DNA from: Symmetrospora coprosmae
Taxonomy: Eukaryota > Basidiomycota > Cystobasidiomycetes > Symmetrosporaceae
Reading direction: 5' to 3'
NCBI GenBank assembly: GCA_008802785.1
Contig: VUYT01000028.1
Location: 203,404-267,403 of the forward strand
Length of the DNA stretch: 64,000 nucleotides
The notes under the pieces were generated by a model that saw only the letters and a list, made by a program, of their open reading frames with translations, searched no databases and was not told the DNA's origin. A program made the translations under genes and the position numbers. This document shows positions 53,461 through 64,000 of the stretch, in pieces. The number at the start of each line of letters is the position of its first letter. Position 1 is the first letter of the stretch.

Positions 53461-54705
53461 TCAGTGCCTCTTTTTCCCTTTCCCCTTGCCCTTGTCGCCG
53501 AACCCTCCAGCAGCCGCGCTGCCGCGCTTCTTGAGCACGCTCTTGTAGTGCCCTTTGCCCCCGCTCTGCGCCTTCTCCTGCACCTGGGCGTATTTCCGGC
53601 GCGCCCACTCCTGCCCCTTGCTGTCGCTCATGAGGCTCTCGACGAACGAGGTGCGCGAGACCTTGTTCGAAGGCGCGGCCAGACCTGCGCGGGCGGACTG
53701 GGACGACTCCACAATGTAGCCCGTCTGCGAAGGCAGGCAGCCAACGGACGTCAGTCGGATCCGCATCGTCAATGCACGCATTAGGGGGGGACGGACCCCG
53801 ACTCACCTGGAAGTACTCTGGCAGCTTCTTGCCGTCCCGTTTTGCCTCGCCGCGCATGAAGCGCTTTGGGTCCATTGCGTTGCTCAGCCTCAGCGCCTGT
53901 AGCTCGCGCTTCTCCGCGTCGCTGAGACTCGCGAGCGGGCGGTGAGGCAGGTCGAACCACTTCTTGCCGGACGTCTTGCTCGCCTCGAGGCGCTTCTCCG
54001 ATGGCGTCTTCTTGCGGCGGGGCAGCTCGCCCCAGGTCGACTTTACGCCTGGGAGGATGGGCCCGTCGTCGTCGTTGTCTTCCCCTTCGGCGTGGGTAGC
54101 GCGGCCTTTGCCCTTTGCGTCGCTCTTTGCGCCTGCGACCTTCTGCTCGGTAGTAGAGGCGATGGCACCGGCGGCAAAGAGGGCGGCTGGGTCGGCGTGT
54201 CGCGTGAAGACGGAGGGCAGGCGGCCGTCCCTGTAGACGGGGAGTGAGATGAGATGGCACAGCAGACCTCAGCACAGGCGACGAGGAATCCCATAGACCG
54301 AGACAGGCGCAGAGGGCGGCAGCAGTCAAGGCTCCATACGCACTCGTCCATCTCGTCGAGCTTGACGTCCTCCAAATTTGCCCCCCGCTGCGGCGACCGC
54401 TCCATATCCCTCTCCCTCTCTTTTGCGCGAGCCTTTGCAGCCTGCAGCAGGGCGCGCAGGGATGCTTCATCCTCCTCGTCGTCATCGCTGTCGTCGCTCG
54501 GCCCGTCGTCATCCTCATCGTCGTCGCTGTCGTCGTCCTCGTTGGACGCCAGGGTGGTTGTGGCGAGTGGACTCGAGACCCGTGGAAGGTGGCTCGAGCT
54601 GGTGGATGCGACTGGAGCGGCTCCCATGGATGATATGCTCGCTCTGTGCTGCTGCTGCTGGAGATGGTGAGGTGACGATGCGGGCATTGTCTGTGTGTGC
54701 ATCAT
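53461..54705 (-). CDS. FCF2: rRNA-processing protein Fcf2
   Basis: Fcf2 is a nucleolar factor for early 18S pre-rRNA cleavage (related to human TdT-interacting protein 2). Exons 54344-54705, 53807-54230 and 53461-53724 give 349 aa. An acidic Asp/Ser stretch occupies residues ~60-90. The conserved Fcf2 domain is at the C-terminus: KKWFDLPHRPLASLSDAEKR, ELQALRLSNAMDPKRFMRGE, KKLPEYFQTGYIVES, RTSFVESLMSDSK and EWARRKYAQVQEKAQSGGKG, ending in a Lys/Gly-rich basic tail. The KWFDLP and DPKRF blocks are diagnostic. Splices are phase 2 and phase 0 with clean GTGCGT and GTGAGT donors. Confidence 0.88.
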
Positions 54706-54796
54706 GTTGGAAGAAGAGGGAGAGGCGGCGACGCATACATGTACCTACATACAGCTCTTGCCTTCGCTCAATCTCCGCCATCTATCTACTGCAGCC

Positions 54797-56782
54797 ATGT
54801 CCCGAGTCAGCAATGCCACCACATCCACATCCACGTCCACGTCCGCATACTACTCTGGCGTCGACGTCGACCGTCCCGCGTCAGTCGCGTCGACCGTCTC
54901 GAGCAGCGGGATGAGCTGGGCAGGCGTGACGAGCGATGGACGGAACAGCAACGCCAGCGCCAGCGCCAGCAGCAAAGTCAGTGCTCGTCAGGGTCCGGGT
55001 CCTTCTATCGGTCCCGCCATCGTCGTCCCCTCTGCCTGGAACCGTCCCCTCATGCACAGTTCCGCCGCTTCCATCGCCCCGTCCCGCACTGCATCACGAG
55101 CCTCCAACGCATCTGCATCTGCATCTGCATCCTCCACAGCCTCGACCGTCTCCACTGCACAGGCTCGCACCGCCTACGCAGGCAGCGTCAGCGGCAGCTC
55201 GTCCCGCATCGACCCGTCGCAACCCCGGTCCAGCTCCGCCTCGCAGACCTCGCGAGACCGCAGCGACGCCGAGGAGGACTTCAACGCTCGCGTCGCAGCC
55301 CCGCAGGCACCCGTCATCCGCGATACGTCCGGCTGGGAGGAGGCCTTTGCCTCGCCGCACCCGCCCGCCAGGAAGACGGGCGACAAGGATGTCGACAAGC
55401 TCGCCGCCGGCATTGACGAACTGGGCCTCGATCCCAATCTGAATGCCAAGAAGAGTCGACCGGGTTTCGTCCCCGACGCAGGGCTCAATCTACCCCCGCC
55501 GTCACTCGAGGGCGCCTGGTCCTTCCGCTCCGACCAGACGCTCCAGCTCAGCGTCCACCAGCCCACGCCCGCCAACATCGAGAAGCACAAGCAGCAGACC
55601 ATCATCGCAAAGGGCAGGCTGCTCGGCCCGCACGAGTGGAAGGAGCCCTCGCCGGATTACGACCGCGTGTCGCGCCTCGGCTCGGCAGCCAGTGCAAATC
55701 CGTCGCACGCACTCGGCAAGAGGCCCAAGCTCGTCGTTCTCGACCTGAACAACGTTCTTGTGTCCCGAGGCAAGGCGACTCCGACAGCTGCGCGAAACGC
55801 CAAGCAGCGTCCCTTCCTCTCCAGCTTCCTCGAGTACCTCTGCGGCAGCGACGAGATTGACGGCAAGCTGCAGCGCCGCTTCTCAGTCATGGTGCGTTGG
55901 ATCAATCGACATATGTGCGTTGTCGATCTGAGCTGACTTTCGCGCCATGGCTCTGCCTCAGATCTGGTCGTCTGCCGAGCCCGCCAGCACCGTCACCATG
56001 TGCGAGGGCCTCTCGCTCGCCAATGCCGACGGTGACATTCCGCTCCTCGTCGACATCTGGGACCGCTCATCGATGGACACGGCCAGCCTTCCCACGTTCC
56101 CCGTGATGAAGGACCTGACCAAGATCTGGAAGGGGTTCAAGTGGATTCCGCCCACGCCGCACAAGCCAGCTCCTGGCGCCACCTTGAAGGACGCGGGAAC
56201 CAGTGCGGATGGAAAGCAGCCATGGACCGCCAAGGACCTGCACTGGTCGCAGTACGACACGATCCTCGTCGACGACCAGCGCCGCGACCATGTTCTCCAG
56301 CCCAACAACCAAATCTGCGTGCCCCAATTCAAGTCAAACCAGCCCAGTGCCGGCGCGTCCAGCGGGCCTGCGCGCGCCATGCCCGGTGGACGCTTCGGTG
56401 GCGCAGGCAAAGACACAGTCATGCTGCAGCTCGTCGGCGCGCTCGAGGCATTGCGACACCACTCTAACGTCTCGGCCGCCATGAGCCTCGGGTACTTCCA
56501 CAACATCGGCCGCGGAGACGTGCAGAACGAGTGGGCGTCACGAGGCGTCAAGGCGCTCCAGGAGAAGGGCATCCCCGTCAAGGAGGAGTTTGACAGGTAC
56601 TGGGCCATCAGGCTCATGGAGGTGGGCCGCCCAGTTTCTCCTCTTCGTTCAAAAGTGCGTGCGGAAGCAGTGCTGAGGCTCTTCGTACCTGGCATGCACA
56701 GCTCGCCAAGCGACAGAACAGCGAGCAGACGTACGAGTCGCCTCGTGGCACGCAGGCTACTGTCGCCTCGGGTTGGGACTGA
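54797..56782 (+). CDS. FCP1/NIF-like HAD-superfamily protein, catalytic motif DLNNV
   Basis: Exons 54797-55891, 55962-56621 and 56702-56782 give 611 aa. The first ~300 residues are Ser/Ala-rich. The FCP1-homology domain starts KRPKLVVLDLNNVLVSRG near residue 310 and continues RPFLSSFLEYLCGSDE, IWSSAEPASTVTMCEG, KDLTKIWKGFKWIPP, TILVDDQRRDHVLQPNNQIC and a C-terminal PVKEEFDRYWAIRL. In active family members the first motif is DxDxT/V; here the second Asp is Asn and Thr is Val, so phosphatase activity may be weak or lost. A paralogue with the same domain order and the same first intron position lies 640 bp away in opposite orientation. Confidence 0.75.
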
Positions 56783-57418
56783 AGGCACCACACGTGGGTC
56801 ATCACAATGCATCGGAGCATCCCGTGCGCTTCGCAGAGAGCCGAACCTTCCAAACGCCTCGAACAGCGGTAAAGCAGCTCCTCCGCCCGACCGGCACACT
56901 CCTTCGCTCCGCCGGCACAAGCTCAATCGCACCGAACAGCAAAGACAGACACCTCCTCTGCTCCTCTCCTCCCCTGTTCCCCATTTACCTGTCATTATAT
57001 TCCCTTGCCGTTCCCCATCAGTAGCAATCAGCAGTGCCAGCAGAAGTCCGCACAAACTAGTCCGCAATCTCCCTCTCTCCTCATCTCATCTTCCGTCAAC
57101 TCTCCCTCGTGTAGCCAATAGTTACGATACGCTCGCGAGCAAGATTTGGACACACTCGCCTGCCCTGTTGAGATTCCCTGGGCTTCTCAGGATCCTGGGC
57201 GCAAGCGTCTGATCGCAAAGTCTGCCTCATCTGTCTAGAGAGCTATCATTTGCAGCCGCACGACTCGGCTGCAAGCGAAGACTCCTCGTGGCTAGGTATG
57301 TGCAGCATTGCGGCTTGGCGTATGGCTTTGCACAGCGCTCAACAAGTCGCACTCCGTGTAATAGCCTTTGTGCTGCAACGGAAACGGTTGCGAGACGCAT
57401 GCTCTATCGACAACATAT
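56783..57418. other. Convergent intergenic region between the two FCP1-like genes
   Basis: 636 bp, CT-rich around 56950-57110. Open frames continue from the plus-strand gene through here only if its last intron is ignored. No independent gene is supported. Confidence 0.4.
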
Positions 57419-59356
57419 TCAGTAGAGTGGCCTCTCTAGTGGAGGTGAAGGTTCTGCTTTTACGCGATCAGCAGGTCCGTCCTTCTTCGCAGATTGGCTG
57501 CAGCTGCTCCCGCTCGTCCTGCCAACGCTGGTGTGTGCTGTGGACGGCCTGGCAAAAGAGGAATGGCCGCTAGAATCCGTTGATGAACGAAGGCGCCCGC
57601 TGCGGTCGCAAGACGTGGAAGCGCTATCGGCCGCCGCAGAGTGTGTGTTGCGGTGCTCGTTGATCTGGGCAAGAGGAATGAGACAGGATCAGCCCTGTGT
57701 ACCGGAGGGGAAAGAGTCTGTTGAGTGCTGGGAGGTAAACTCACGACCACCAACTCCAGCCCATTCTTCCAGCGACTGTCAAATGAAGGCGTGACGGGTA
57801 TGCCGGCTTTCTCCAGTGCCGCTCGCCCCGCCTGCACTAGGCTCTCACGCCGATCGTCTTCTTGGTACCCCTGGTTCCTCAGGGCGGCCGACACGTTGTC
57901 CGTTCCGCTGAGCGCCTCGAGGACTCCCACGAGCCGGAGGAGCTCGTCATCGCTCGCATCCGCACTGCCGTACTCCCAGGGACGCAGGACTAGGTGGTTA
58001 AACGGCTGTAAGACAGCCTTGTCGGCGGTGTCGTCGATGAGGAGCGTATCACGCTGCGACCAGTGGCTGGAGCCATGTTCACGGTCGTGCGACGGCCACG
58101 CGAGGGACGACCAGACTTTGTCGAGGTCTTTCGTGACTGCCACTTTCTGGTGGAACTCATCCGGCGTCAGGCCAAGCGAGCTCCGGTCCCACGCGGCGTG
58201 CAGCAAGGGCGAGGAGCTGTCCAGGCCCATTCCGACTAGCAACGACGCGACGCTTTCCCGCTGCGCAGAGGACCAAATCTGTAGAAGTCAGCAAGCCCGG
58301 CACAGCGCGCCTATCAGCACGAGAAAGGTTCGCGCGAGCGGGAGCAAGCAAGTTCGTTTTCTGACGCTCGTGAGCGCGGAGAGTGCGCACCATGACTGCA
58401 AAGCGCCTGTCGCCCGCTTCATCGCTCTCAAAGATGTAGCGGAGGAAGCTCGAGAGGAAAGGTCGTGGCCGAGCAGTAGTAGCCCCGAGCTTTGTGCGTT
58501 TCTTGCGCGCGCAGAGCGTCCCGTTGAGGTCCAGTATGAGCAGCTTGGGTTTCGTGTGGCCCTGGCTACGTAATCGACGCTGGTTCTGCGAGTGAGACGA
58601 AGCGAGCGCATTCCCACTGCCAGCGTCTGCACTCGTGGATGGCGGGCTGCGGTCGAGCGACAGGGACAGGGCAGCCAGTTTCTCAGTGAGCAGGGGTGCC
58701 GACGCCAGGCGCAGGTAGTCGTCACTCGGCTTCATGTTCGGATGCCAGCTCGACGACGGGCTGCGCGAGGTAGTCACTGCGCTGGTAGAGGGCGAGGAAG
58801 CAGGCGATACCGACCGCGAGCGGATCTGCGCCTGCTCGCGCCTGCGCTGTGGCGTGAGGTACGCTGAAGAGGGCGCTGACGCAAGGGGTGTATCTTTGAC
58901 AGAAGCAGACGAAGCTGCACCTTGACTGCAAGGGAGTGTCGTCTTTCGGCGCCGCGCAGGAGGTGTCTCCCCAATGATCGCAGCTACGGTAGCGGGTGCG
59001 AAGGCGGGTGCATCTGCCGACACAGCTCCAAAGGGTCCCGAAGCGTTGGCTTGAGCAGTCGAGCGTGCGTGATACGGGCCTGACCCAGCCGCTGCCTGTT
59101 CGTTTGTGCCTTCTGGCAGCCCGGTCCGCAATGAACGGCCAGGAGACGCGCCTATGGCTGACGCTGGCTGAAGCTTGATGGTGCGCCTGAACTGATGCTG
59201 CGCCTTGACTCTGACGTTTCCCTGTGCCTCTTCTGCCGGATGCGCCCTCTCTGCCAATCCTGCCTGCTTGTCGCCATCGCCTTGCGCTCTTTGGACGACG
59301 CAATTGCAACAACGCCCGGAGGATCCGGACGAGGGCGACGCGGTCACTGTCGTCAT
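57419..59356 (-). CDS. FCP1/NIF-like HAD-superfamily protein, catalytic motif DLNGT (paralogue)
   Basis: Exons 58391-59356, 57745-58278 and 57419-57664 give 581 aa. The domain begins KPKLLILDLNGTLCARKK near residue 270, then RPFLSSFLRYIFESDEAGDR, IWSSAQRESVASLLVG, VTKDLDKVWSSLAWP, DTLLIDDTADKAVLQPFNHL and a C-terminal PVTPSFDSRWKNG. Ser-rich tails flank it on both sides. DLNGT keeps the first Asp and Thr but has Asn for the second Asp, which normally acts as general acid/base. The intron interrupts right after Val-Met before IWSS, exactly as in the convergent paralogue. The start is the first in-frame ATG; an upstream exon remains possible. Confidence 0.72.
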
Positions 59357-59733
59357 TGCCGCAGGCTGCAGCACACTGCCAGTGGCATTGCGCGAGAGTC
59401 CCTTTGGCGCGCAGAGTCTCGAGGATGATGACAGATTGGCAAGAGGATGCAAAGCCAGCTGTGAACGCTTACTGACTGCGTTGTGATGAGAAGAAGGAGG
59501 AGGAGACGTAGTTGTCGACGTCGACGTCTCGGCGCACCCACCCTCGCAGATCTTGCCACAGGACCGACTGCATCCTCGTAGGACATCGCTTCAACAAAAC
59601 GAGTACATTATCCGCTTCGATTCCTTCGCTAAAGCACAGTTGCGTGTCGTGCTCAGCGTTCTGCGGCCGTTGAAGATCGGTCCCTCGAGCTGGACTCTGC
59701 CTCGGGCCAGTTTCACGGCAGCCAGGACACACC
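59357..59733. other. Divergent promoter region
   Basis: 377 bp between the FCP1-like start and the dioxygenase start. Contains GACGTCGACGTC near 59517, a short palindromic CG-rich element. The FCP1-like frame remains open upstream to about 59452 without an ATG. Confidence 0.35.
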
Positions 59734-60599
59734 ATGGCCAAGAGCAAAAGCAAGAAGGAGCCTGCATCCGCTGCTTCTGCTGCGCACTACGCGTCGACAG
59801 AAGCGTCTCCTGCTGCCATTCCCTGGCCGCCTCTGCCCACCCCGTCGCAGCGCTCCTCGCCTCTCGAGCTCGATAGCGTCCTTCCCTCCCAGATCCTCCT
59901 CCTGCACGGCTTCTTCCCAGCGAAAGCATGCGCGAACTGGCTCGCCTTCTTGTCTGATGCAAAGCACATTCCTTTAGAGCCGTCGCCGGCTGCCAAGCGG
60001 GGCGAAGCCGCACGCACGAATCACCGCTTCTCTGTGATGGATCCGGACTTTGCAGAGGCGCTTTGGGCACAGACGGGCCTGAAAGACGCTGTGCTAGATC
60101 ACAGAAGCGAGGACATCTTCGAGTCGTCGGAAAAGACGGGTGCGAGGCCCGTAGGTCTTAATCCGAATATCCGGGTAAGGACATTCGCTCGGCGTGCAAT
60201 GCAATAATGCGCATTTGCATGCTGACAGCAGGTTCACGGTCTCAGATATACCGCTATGAGCCCGGACAGGCTTTCGCGCCGCACTACGACGACACGGTCC
60301 GCGTTGGCATGCGCCATACGGAATGGACGCTCCTGGTCTACCTAAGCGGTGAAGAAGACGGCGTGCAGGGCGGGGAGACGGCCTTCTATCCCTGCGGCGT
60401 TGCGCCTCCGTCCGATAGCTCGTCCGGCAAGGGCAGGAAGGAGCGCAAGATCCGCGTGGGCGAGGAGGACGTTGTCGTCCAGCTCAGGAAAGGAATGGCT
60501 CTTCTTCACCGGCACGGGAGAGAATGCCTGCTGCACGAAGGACGACCCGTCTACAAGGGCGTCAAATGGGTGCTCAGGTCGGACCTCGTCCTAGCATAG
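59734..60599 (+). CDS. 2-oxoglutarate/Fe(II)-dependent dioxygenase (prolyl-4-hydroxylase-like)
   Basis: Exons 59734-60174 and 60246-60599 give 264 aa. Fe(II) ligands are visible as HYDD in EPGQAFAPHYDDTVRVG and a distal His in LLHEGRPVYKGVKWVLRSDL, with the nearby Lys/Arg that would hold 2-oxoglutarate. YLSGEEDGVQGGETAFYPC is the usual strand before the jelly-roll core ends. The domain is like prolyl 4-hydroxylase alpha subunits; with no signal peptide and a Lys/Ser-rich start it is probably cytosolic or nuclear. The substrate is unknown. The phase 0 intron has a GTAAGG donor, and the acceptor before IYRYE keeps the conserved Tyr. Confidence 0.88.
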
Positions 60600-61058
60600 G
60601 GCGAGGTACCGCGCGACAATCATACACGCCAACTCGCGCTGCCTTTCGGCCATCAGTGTAGACTGTCAAGGCCGAAATACGAGCATATCTGCAATGCCTG
60701 CTGAGCAGCTGCCGATCTGTGACGTTCGACTTACTACAAGCGCCCTCCAAGGACCAGACTCCGTAGGCTCCGCTGAGCTGGACCACTGGCACTGGCAAGG
60801 AAAGCGGCGCGGAGCGCCGGCGGAGCGCCGTATGTACGGACGCTATCCGCCTGCTTCCCTTTCTGCCGTGCGAAAGTCTGCACCATACGTAACTGCTCCG
60901 GCTGGCTGGAAATGCCTTCAAAGGATAGGATACGAGATCATTGAAAAGCGCAGGTCGACCCTTGCGCATCGGACTCCTTCGATCTCACAACATCTCAACT
61001 GCACACTCACCACGCCACATTACCTCCCACAAACACGTCACATCTCATCAAACACACG
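60600..61058. other. Intergenic, promoter of secreted protein 3
   Basis: 459 bp without a supported gene. Before the next start codon there is a CA-rich leader (61010-61056), common in fungal 5' UTRs. Confidence 0.4.
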
Positions 61059-61864
61059 ATGCAGCCCACCAAGCGCGGCAGTCTGGTACCCGCCGGCCTT
61101 GCCTTGTCTTGCGCCCTCTCCGTCGATGTCGTCAGCGCAAGGAAAGTTCAGCTCTACAAACTGCCACCTGCCAGGGACTTCCCAGCTATCCTGAGCAAGC
61201 TACCTTCGGACATGAACAAGGACTGGTTGAGTGTCAACTACGACAGCGCAGCTTGGCAAGTGGACGAGACCATAGACAAGTGGGACCTGTTTTGCTGGCC
61301 TAGCCCTGAGGGGAATTTTGGTGAGCGATACTACCGTACGATTACCTGAGCGGTTGAGTCCAGGGCTCCAGGCGGTCCGATGCTTCACGTCCACCTCCAT
61401 GCCTGTCTCAGCGGAGGCTGACGTAGCCCATACGTTGGACTTCCGCAGTGCTCAAACTCAACGCAGCTGGTATGAATGTCAACTTCTGGAACGAAAGTAG
61501 GCGTAGGGGCGCAGCAAAGAATCTCCACTCAGCATGCACTATACTGACGCGCCACGTCCGTCCTTATTTGCGCTCTATCGCCCGCTTCGACCTTGGGAAG
61601 ACGGATCATGGATGGCCAAGATCGAGTGTCGCTTCAAGGGCTCGGATCACACGAAAGCCGACTGCGGCATGGTGCGTTTCTGTCGGAGGGCGCTGCACAA
61701 CGTGCCATCGGCTTGTGGACCAACGCTGACTCTCAGATCGCCAGAGCCTGGACGATACATCGGACGGAGCCTCCGGCTACGGCGAAGCGGTGGAGAAGGC
61801 AGACGTGAGCCTCACTCCGTTCGAGGTTGAGGCCGAGGATCTCTCGACCAACGATACGGATTAG
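61059..61864 (+). CDS. Small secreted protein 3 (paired-Cys family), effector-like
   Basis: Exons 61059-61320, 61449-61496, 61601-61671 and 61745-61864 give 166 aa. Signal peptide: SLVPAGLALSCALSVDVVSA. The mature chain starts RKVQLYKLPPARDF, has LSVNYDSAAWQVDETIDKWD, one Cys in WDLFCWPSPEG, then LKLNAAGMNVNFWNEN and the paired-Cys block AKIECRFKGSDHTKADC. An intron follows two codons after the second Cys, as in the gene at 24654. The acidic tail is SLTPFEVEAEDLSTNDTD. The third exon acceptor (GGGAAG, 61600) is non-ideal but is the only one found that keeps phase. No known family. Confidence 0.65.
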
Positions 61865-62359
61865 TCTAATATGGTACGATCAGCATGCTCGAAGACTCTC
61901 CCTCCGTGCCCGCTCTCCTGAATCCGTCATCACATCATCTCACTTATCCCGTCTGTGCCCATTTTCTTGTACGCAAGGCTGCGAGTAACGATTGTCTCAG
62001 ATTGCCATACATATCTGCCCCTCGGAGCGATGTGGCCGGAACATCTGCTGCGCTGGCCGAGACGGCATGCGCGAAGCTGAGCGGCGGTCCCGAGCAGCCA
62101 GCTCAGCCGAAAAGCAGACGTACATGTCCTCCGTGCACGCCTCAGTTCACCACATCTGAACGAGGGGCGAGAGGTTTCGAGCAGCCCTGCAGTAATCTGA
62201 AGCCTGACGGTCCTTGCCCTCGAGCTCGAGCTCGCCCTCGCCGGCGGTTCGTCCATCCGGAAAACGTGACCTCGAGCAGCAGCACCGTGAGCGATGCTCC
62301 CTTTGCTCCTAAGTCAGTGTCGCAGTAACGCATAGCCTAGGTAGAGTCAAGCTGCAACG
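61865..62359. other. Intergenic
   Basis: 495 bp between secreted protein 3 and the PRPP synthetase gene. An ORF at 61885-62328 exists but is low in protein-like features and lies where the promoter should be. Confidence 0.35.
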
Positions 62360-63837
62360 ATGCCGTCGAGCAACTTTGGATCCATCAAGCTCTTTGCCGG
62401 TCAGTCGCAGCGACACTGGCATGCCGGGCGGCCGCCTGGTCGTCCCTCGTCGCTGAAAGAGACAGGAGTTTCTCCCTCTGCGGCCATCCTCAGGGAGCTC
62501 GCACCCGGAGCTGGCCTACATGGTCTCGAAGAGGTGCGGCAGTGCCAGCGTAGCTGGGCTGGGAATTGCTGAGTGCGATGCGGTACTGAACGGAGGCCCG
62601 CTATCCCGCCAGACTCGGGATTCCCCTCTCGGACGCAGGCATCAAGCGGAAACCGTCGGGAGAGATAGGGCTCGACCTGAAAGAGTCGGTCCGAGAGGCG
62701 GACGTCTACATCATCAAGTGCGTGCCGCCTCTTTCCCTGCTGGACAGTCGGGCCAGCCGCTGTGGAAAGCCTGCGGCTGGCGTCTACCTGAAAGCCAATC
62801 TAGCTGGGGTTGACACGAGTGACTGACGCGACTGCGCCGCCATACTCTCCCCGCGCAGCACCGCGTCGTCCTCCTACACGCCGACGAATGCCTCGCTCAT
62901 GGAGACAATCATCATGTGCCACGCCTGCAAGATTGCGAGCGCTCGGCGCATCACTGCCGTTGTGCGTCACGGCTGGCAGAGAGCCTGCTCCAGCCAGACT
63001 TGGCGAGCCAGAGCACCCTTTGCAACTCGGCAAACGCTGGCTGACACGTCCGCGCCCATCTGCTGCGCCAATCAATTCGACGCGAGTCAGCTTCCTCACT
63101 TTCCCTACGCCAGGCAGGACAAGAAGGACAAGTCGCGTGCCCCCATCACGGCCAAGCTCGTCGCCAACATGCTCCAGAGCAGCGGTGTTGACCATGTCAT
63201 TGTGTGTTATACTAAGTCAGAGCCTTGATACTGCAGTGTCAGTTCCAACAAGCTGACTGCTCGGCCTGCTCGACGCTGCCTGCGACTGCAGACCATGGAT
63301 CTCCATGCGTCTCAGATTCAGGGCTTCTTCGACGTCCCGGTAGACAAGTAAGTGCGGCTCGCGGAAGCAACGTGCTACACGTACACCGTGCCAGGTATCT
63401 TGGTCTGATCGTTCTTCGACATCACCGCGTCCCCTCTCCGCAGTGTACGGCGAATATCTAGTCTGAGCACCACAAAGCACTCACGCACAGTCGCGCTTAC
63501 GTTTGACTGACCTGCTGACAGCTGTACGCCGAGCCAACTATGGTGCAATATCTCCGGCAGTCAGTAGACGTCGAGAACGCCGTGATCGTCTCGCCTGACG
63601 CCGGTGGTGCAAAGCGGTGCGTTGCGTCTCAATCATCAGCTCGGACATTCGGCAGTACAGCTTCTCACGCCGCTCGCACAACGTTTGCCTATTCTCCACA
63701 GAGCATCGTCGCTCGCTGCCAAGCTAAACCTCGAGTTTGCGCTCTTCCACAAGGAGCGCAAAAAGGCCAACGAGGTCTCGCGCATGGTCCTGGTCGGGAA
63801 CGTCTCTGGCAAGACGGCCATTCTGGTGGATGACATG
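62360..63837 (+). CDS. PRS1: Ribose-phosphate pyrophosphokinase (PRPP synthetase), 3'-truncated
   Basis: Makes PRPP from ribose 5-phosphate and ATP for nucleotide, His and Trp synthesis. Exons 62360-62399, 62494-62533, 62613-62717, 62859-62961, 63091-63201, 63292-63347, 63522-63616 and 63702-63837. Motifs: [118 protein letters not shown], the PRPP-loop precursor [12 protein letters not shown] and [20 protein letters not shown] then ILVDDM. The gene ends where the sequence becomes poly-C, so the last part of the PRPP-binding loop and C-terminus are missing. The 63347/63522 junction is out of phase by one base. Confidence 0.88.
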
Positions 63838-63886
63838 GTGCGTGCTGGCTAGCCAGACTCCGCCCTATGCCGTGCGCAATCTCATC

Positions 63887-63889
<3 letters not shown>

Positions 63890-63922
<33 letters not shown>

Positions 63923-63928
63923 ACCACC

Positions 63929-64000
<72 letters not shown>
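63890..64000. repeat. Poly-C run at window end, probable sequence artefact
   Basis: From 63890 the sequence is C only, apart from a short ACCACCACC-like interruption near 63923. It replaces the expected next exon of the PRPP synthetase gene. A natural tract of this length in coding context is unlikely; it looks like a contig end of poor quality. Confidence 0.8.

Noticed and set aside
1-64000. Transposons, CRISPR arrays, tRNA or rRNA genes
   Set aside because: No reverse-transcriptase or transposase motifs, no terminal repeats, no regularly spaced repeats and no cloverleaf-like A/B-box pairs were noticed; a tool search could still find short ones.

Overview
This is nuclear DNA of a fungus, most likely a basidiomycete; smut relatives (Ustilaginomycotina) are a reasonable guess but are not proven by this window. 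The reasons are GC-rich coding sequence, genes packed on both strands with 50-1,000 bp gaps, many short introns (about 45-110 nt, GT..AG with CTGAC/CTAAC-like branch sites), and fungal gene families (TAM41, TOM22, MAK16, COQ9, MON1, FCF2, a KilA-N/ankyrin MBF factor, a macrofage-activating-glycoprotein homologue). I assembled exon coordinates by hand from splice signals, reading phase and family similarity. Spans are given as start..end and the introns are described in each entry. No tRNA, rRNA, transposon or CRISPR array was seen.

Layout. 1-7.8 kb: the tail of one gene, an ADIP-like coiled-coil gene, a second coiled-coil gene and a Yap/Pap1-type bZIP regulator. 8-14 kb (minus strand): a PXA-domain protein, a small ORF, TAM41 and two unrecognised genes. 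14-22.6 kb: a secreted MAG-type glycoprotein, an alpha/beta-hydrolase interrupted by a TAG codon, TOM22, MAK16, a CENP-A histone and cytidine deaminase. 23-27.5 kb: a lineage-specific island with two related genes of an unknown modular family flanking a small secreted-protein gene. 27.7-36.5 kb: uracil-DNA glycosylase, a CDC4-type F-box/WD40 protein, a Cys-rich mini-protein, BET1 and a second small secreted-protein gene. 36.8-45.6 kb: an F-box-like protein, a CorA-type transporter, an FAD oxidoreductase and COQ9. 45.8-60.6 kb: MBF subunit, MON1, FCF2, two convergent FCP1-like paralogues and a 2OG-Fe(II) dioxygenase. 61-64 kb: a third small secreted-protein gene and ribose-phosphate pyrophosphokinase, cut off by an artificial-looking poly-C run.

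Most genes are housekeeping: nuclear and ribosome biogenesis (MAK16, FCF2), chromosome segregation and cell cycle (CENP-A, CDC4, MBF), mitochondria (TAM41, TOM22, COQ9), membrane traffic (BET1, MON1, PXA) and nucleotide metabolism or repair (CDD, UNG, PRS). The candidates for undescribed biology are (i) three dispersed small secreted proteins sharing a paired-cysteine block with an intron shortly after the second cysteine, (ii) a tandem modular family at 23-27.5 kb, and (iii) an inverted pair of FCP1-like proteins with DLN in place of the catalytic DxD.
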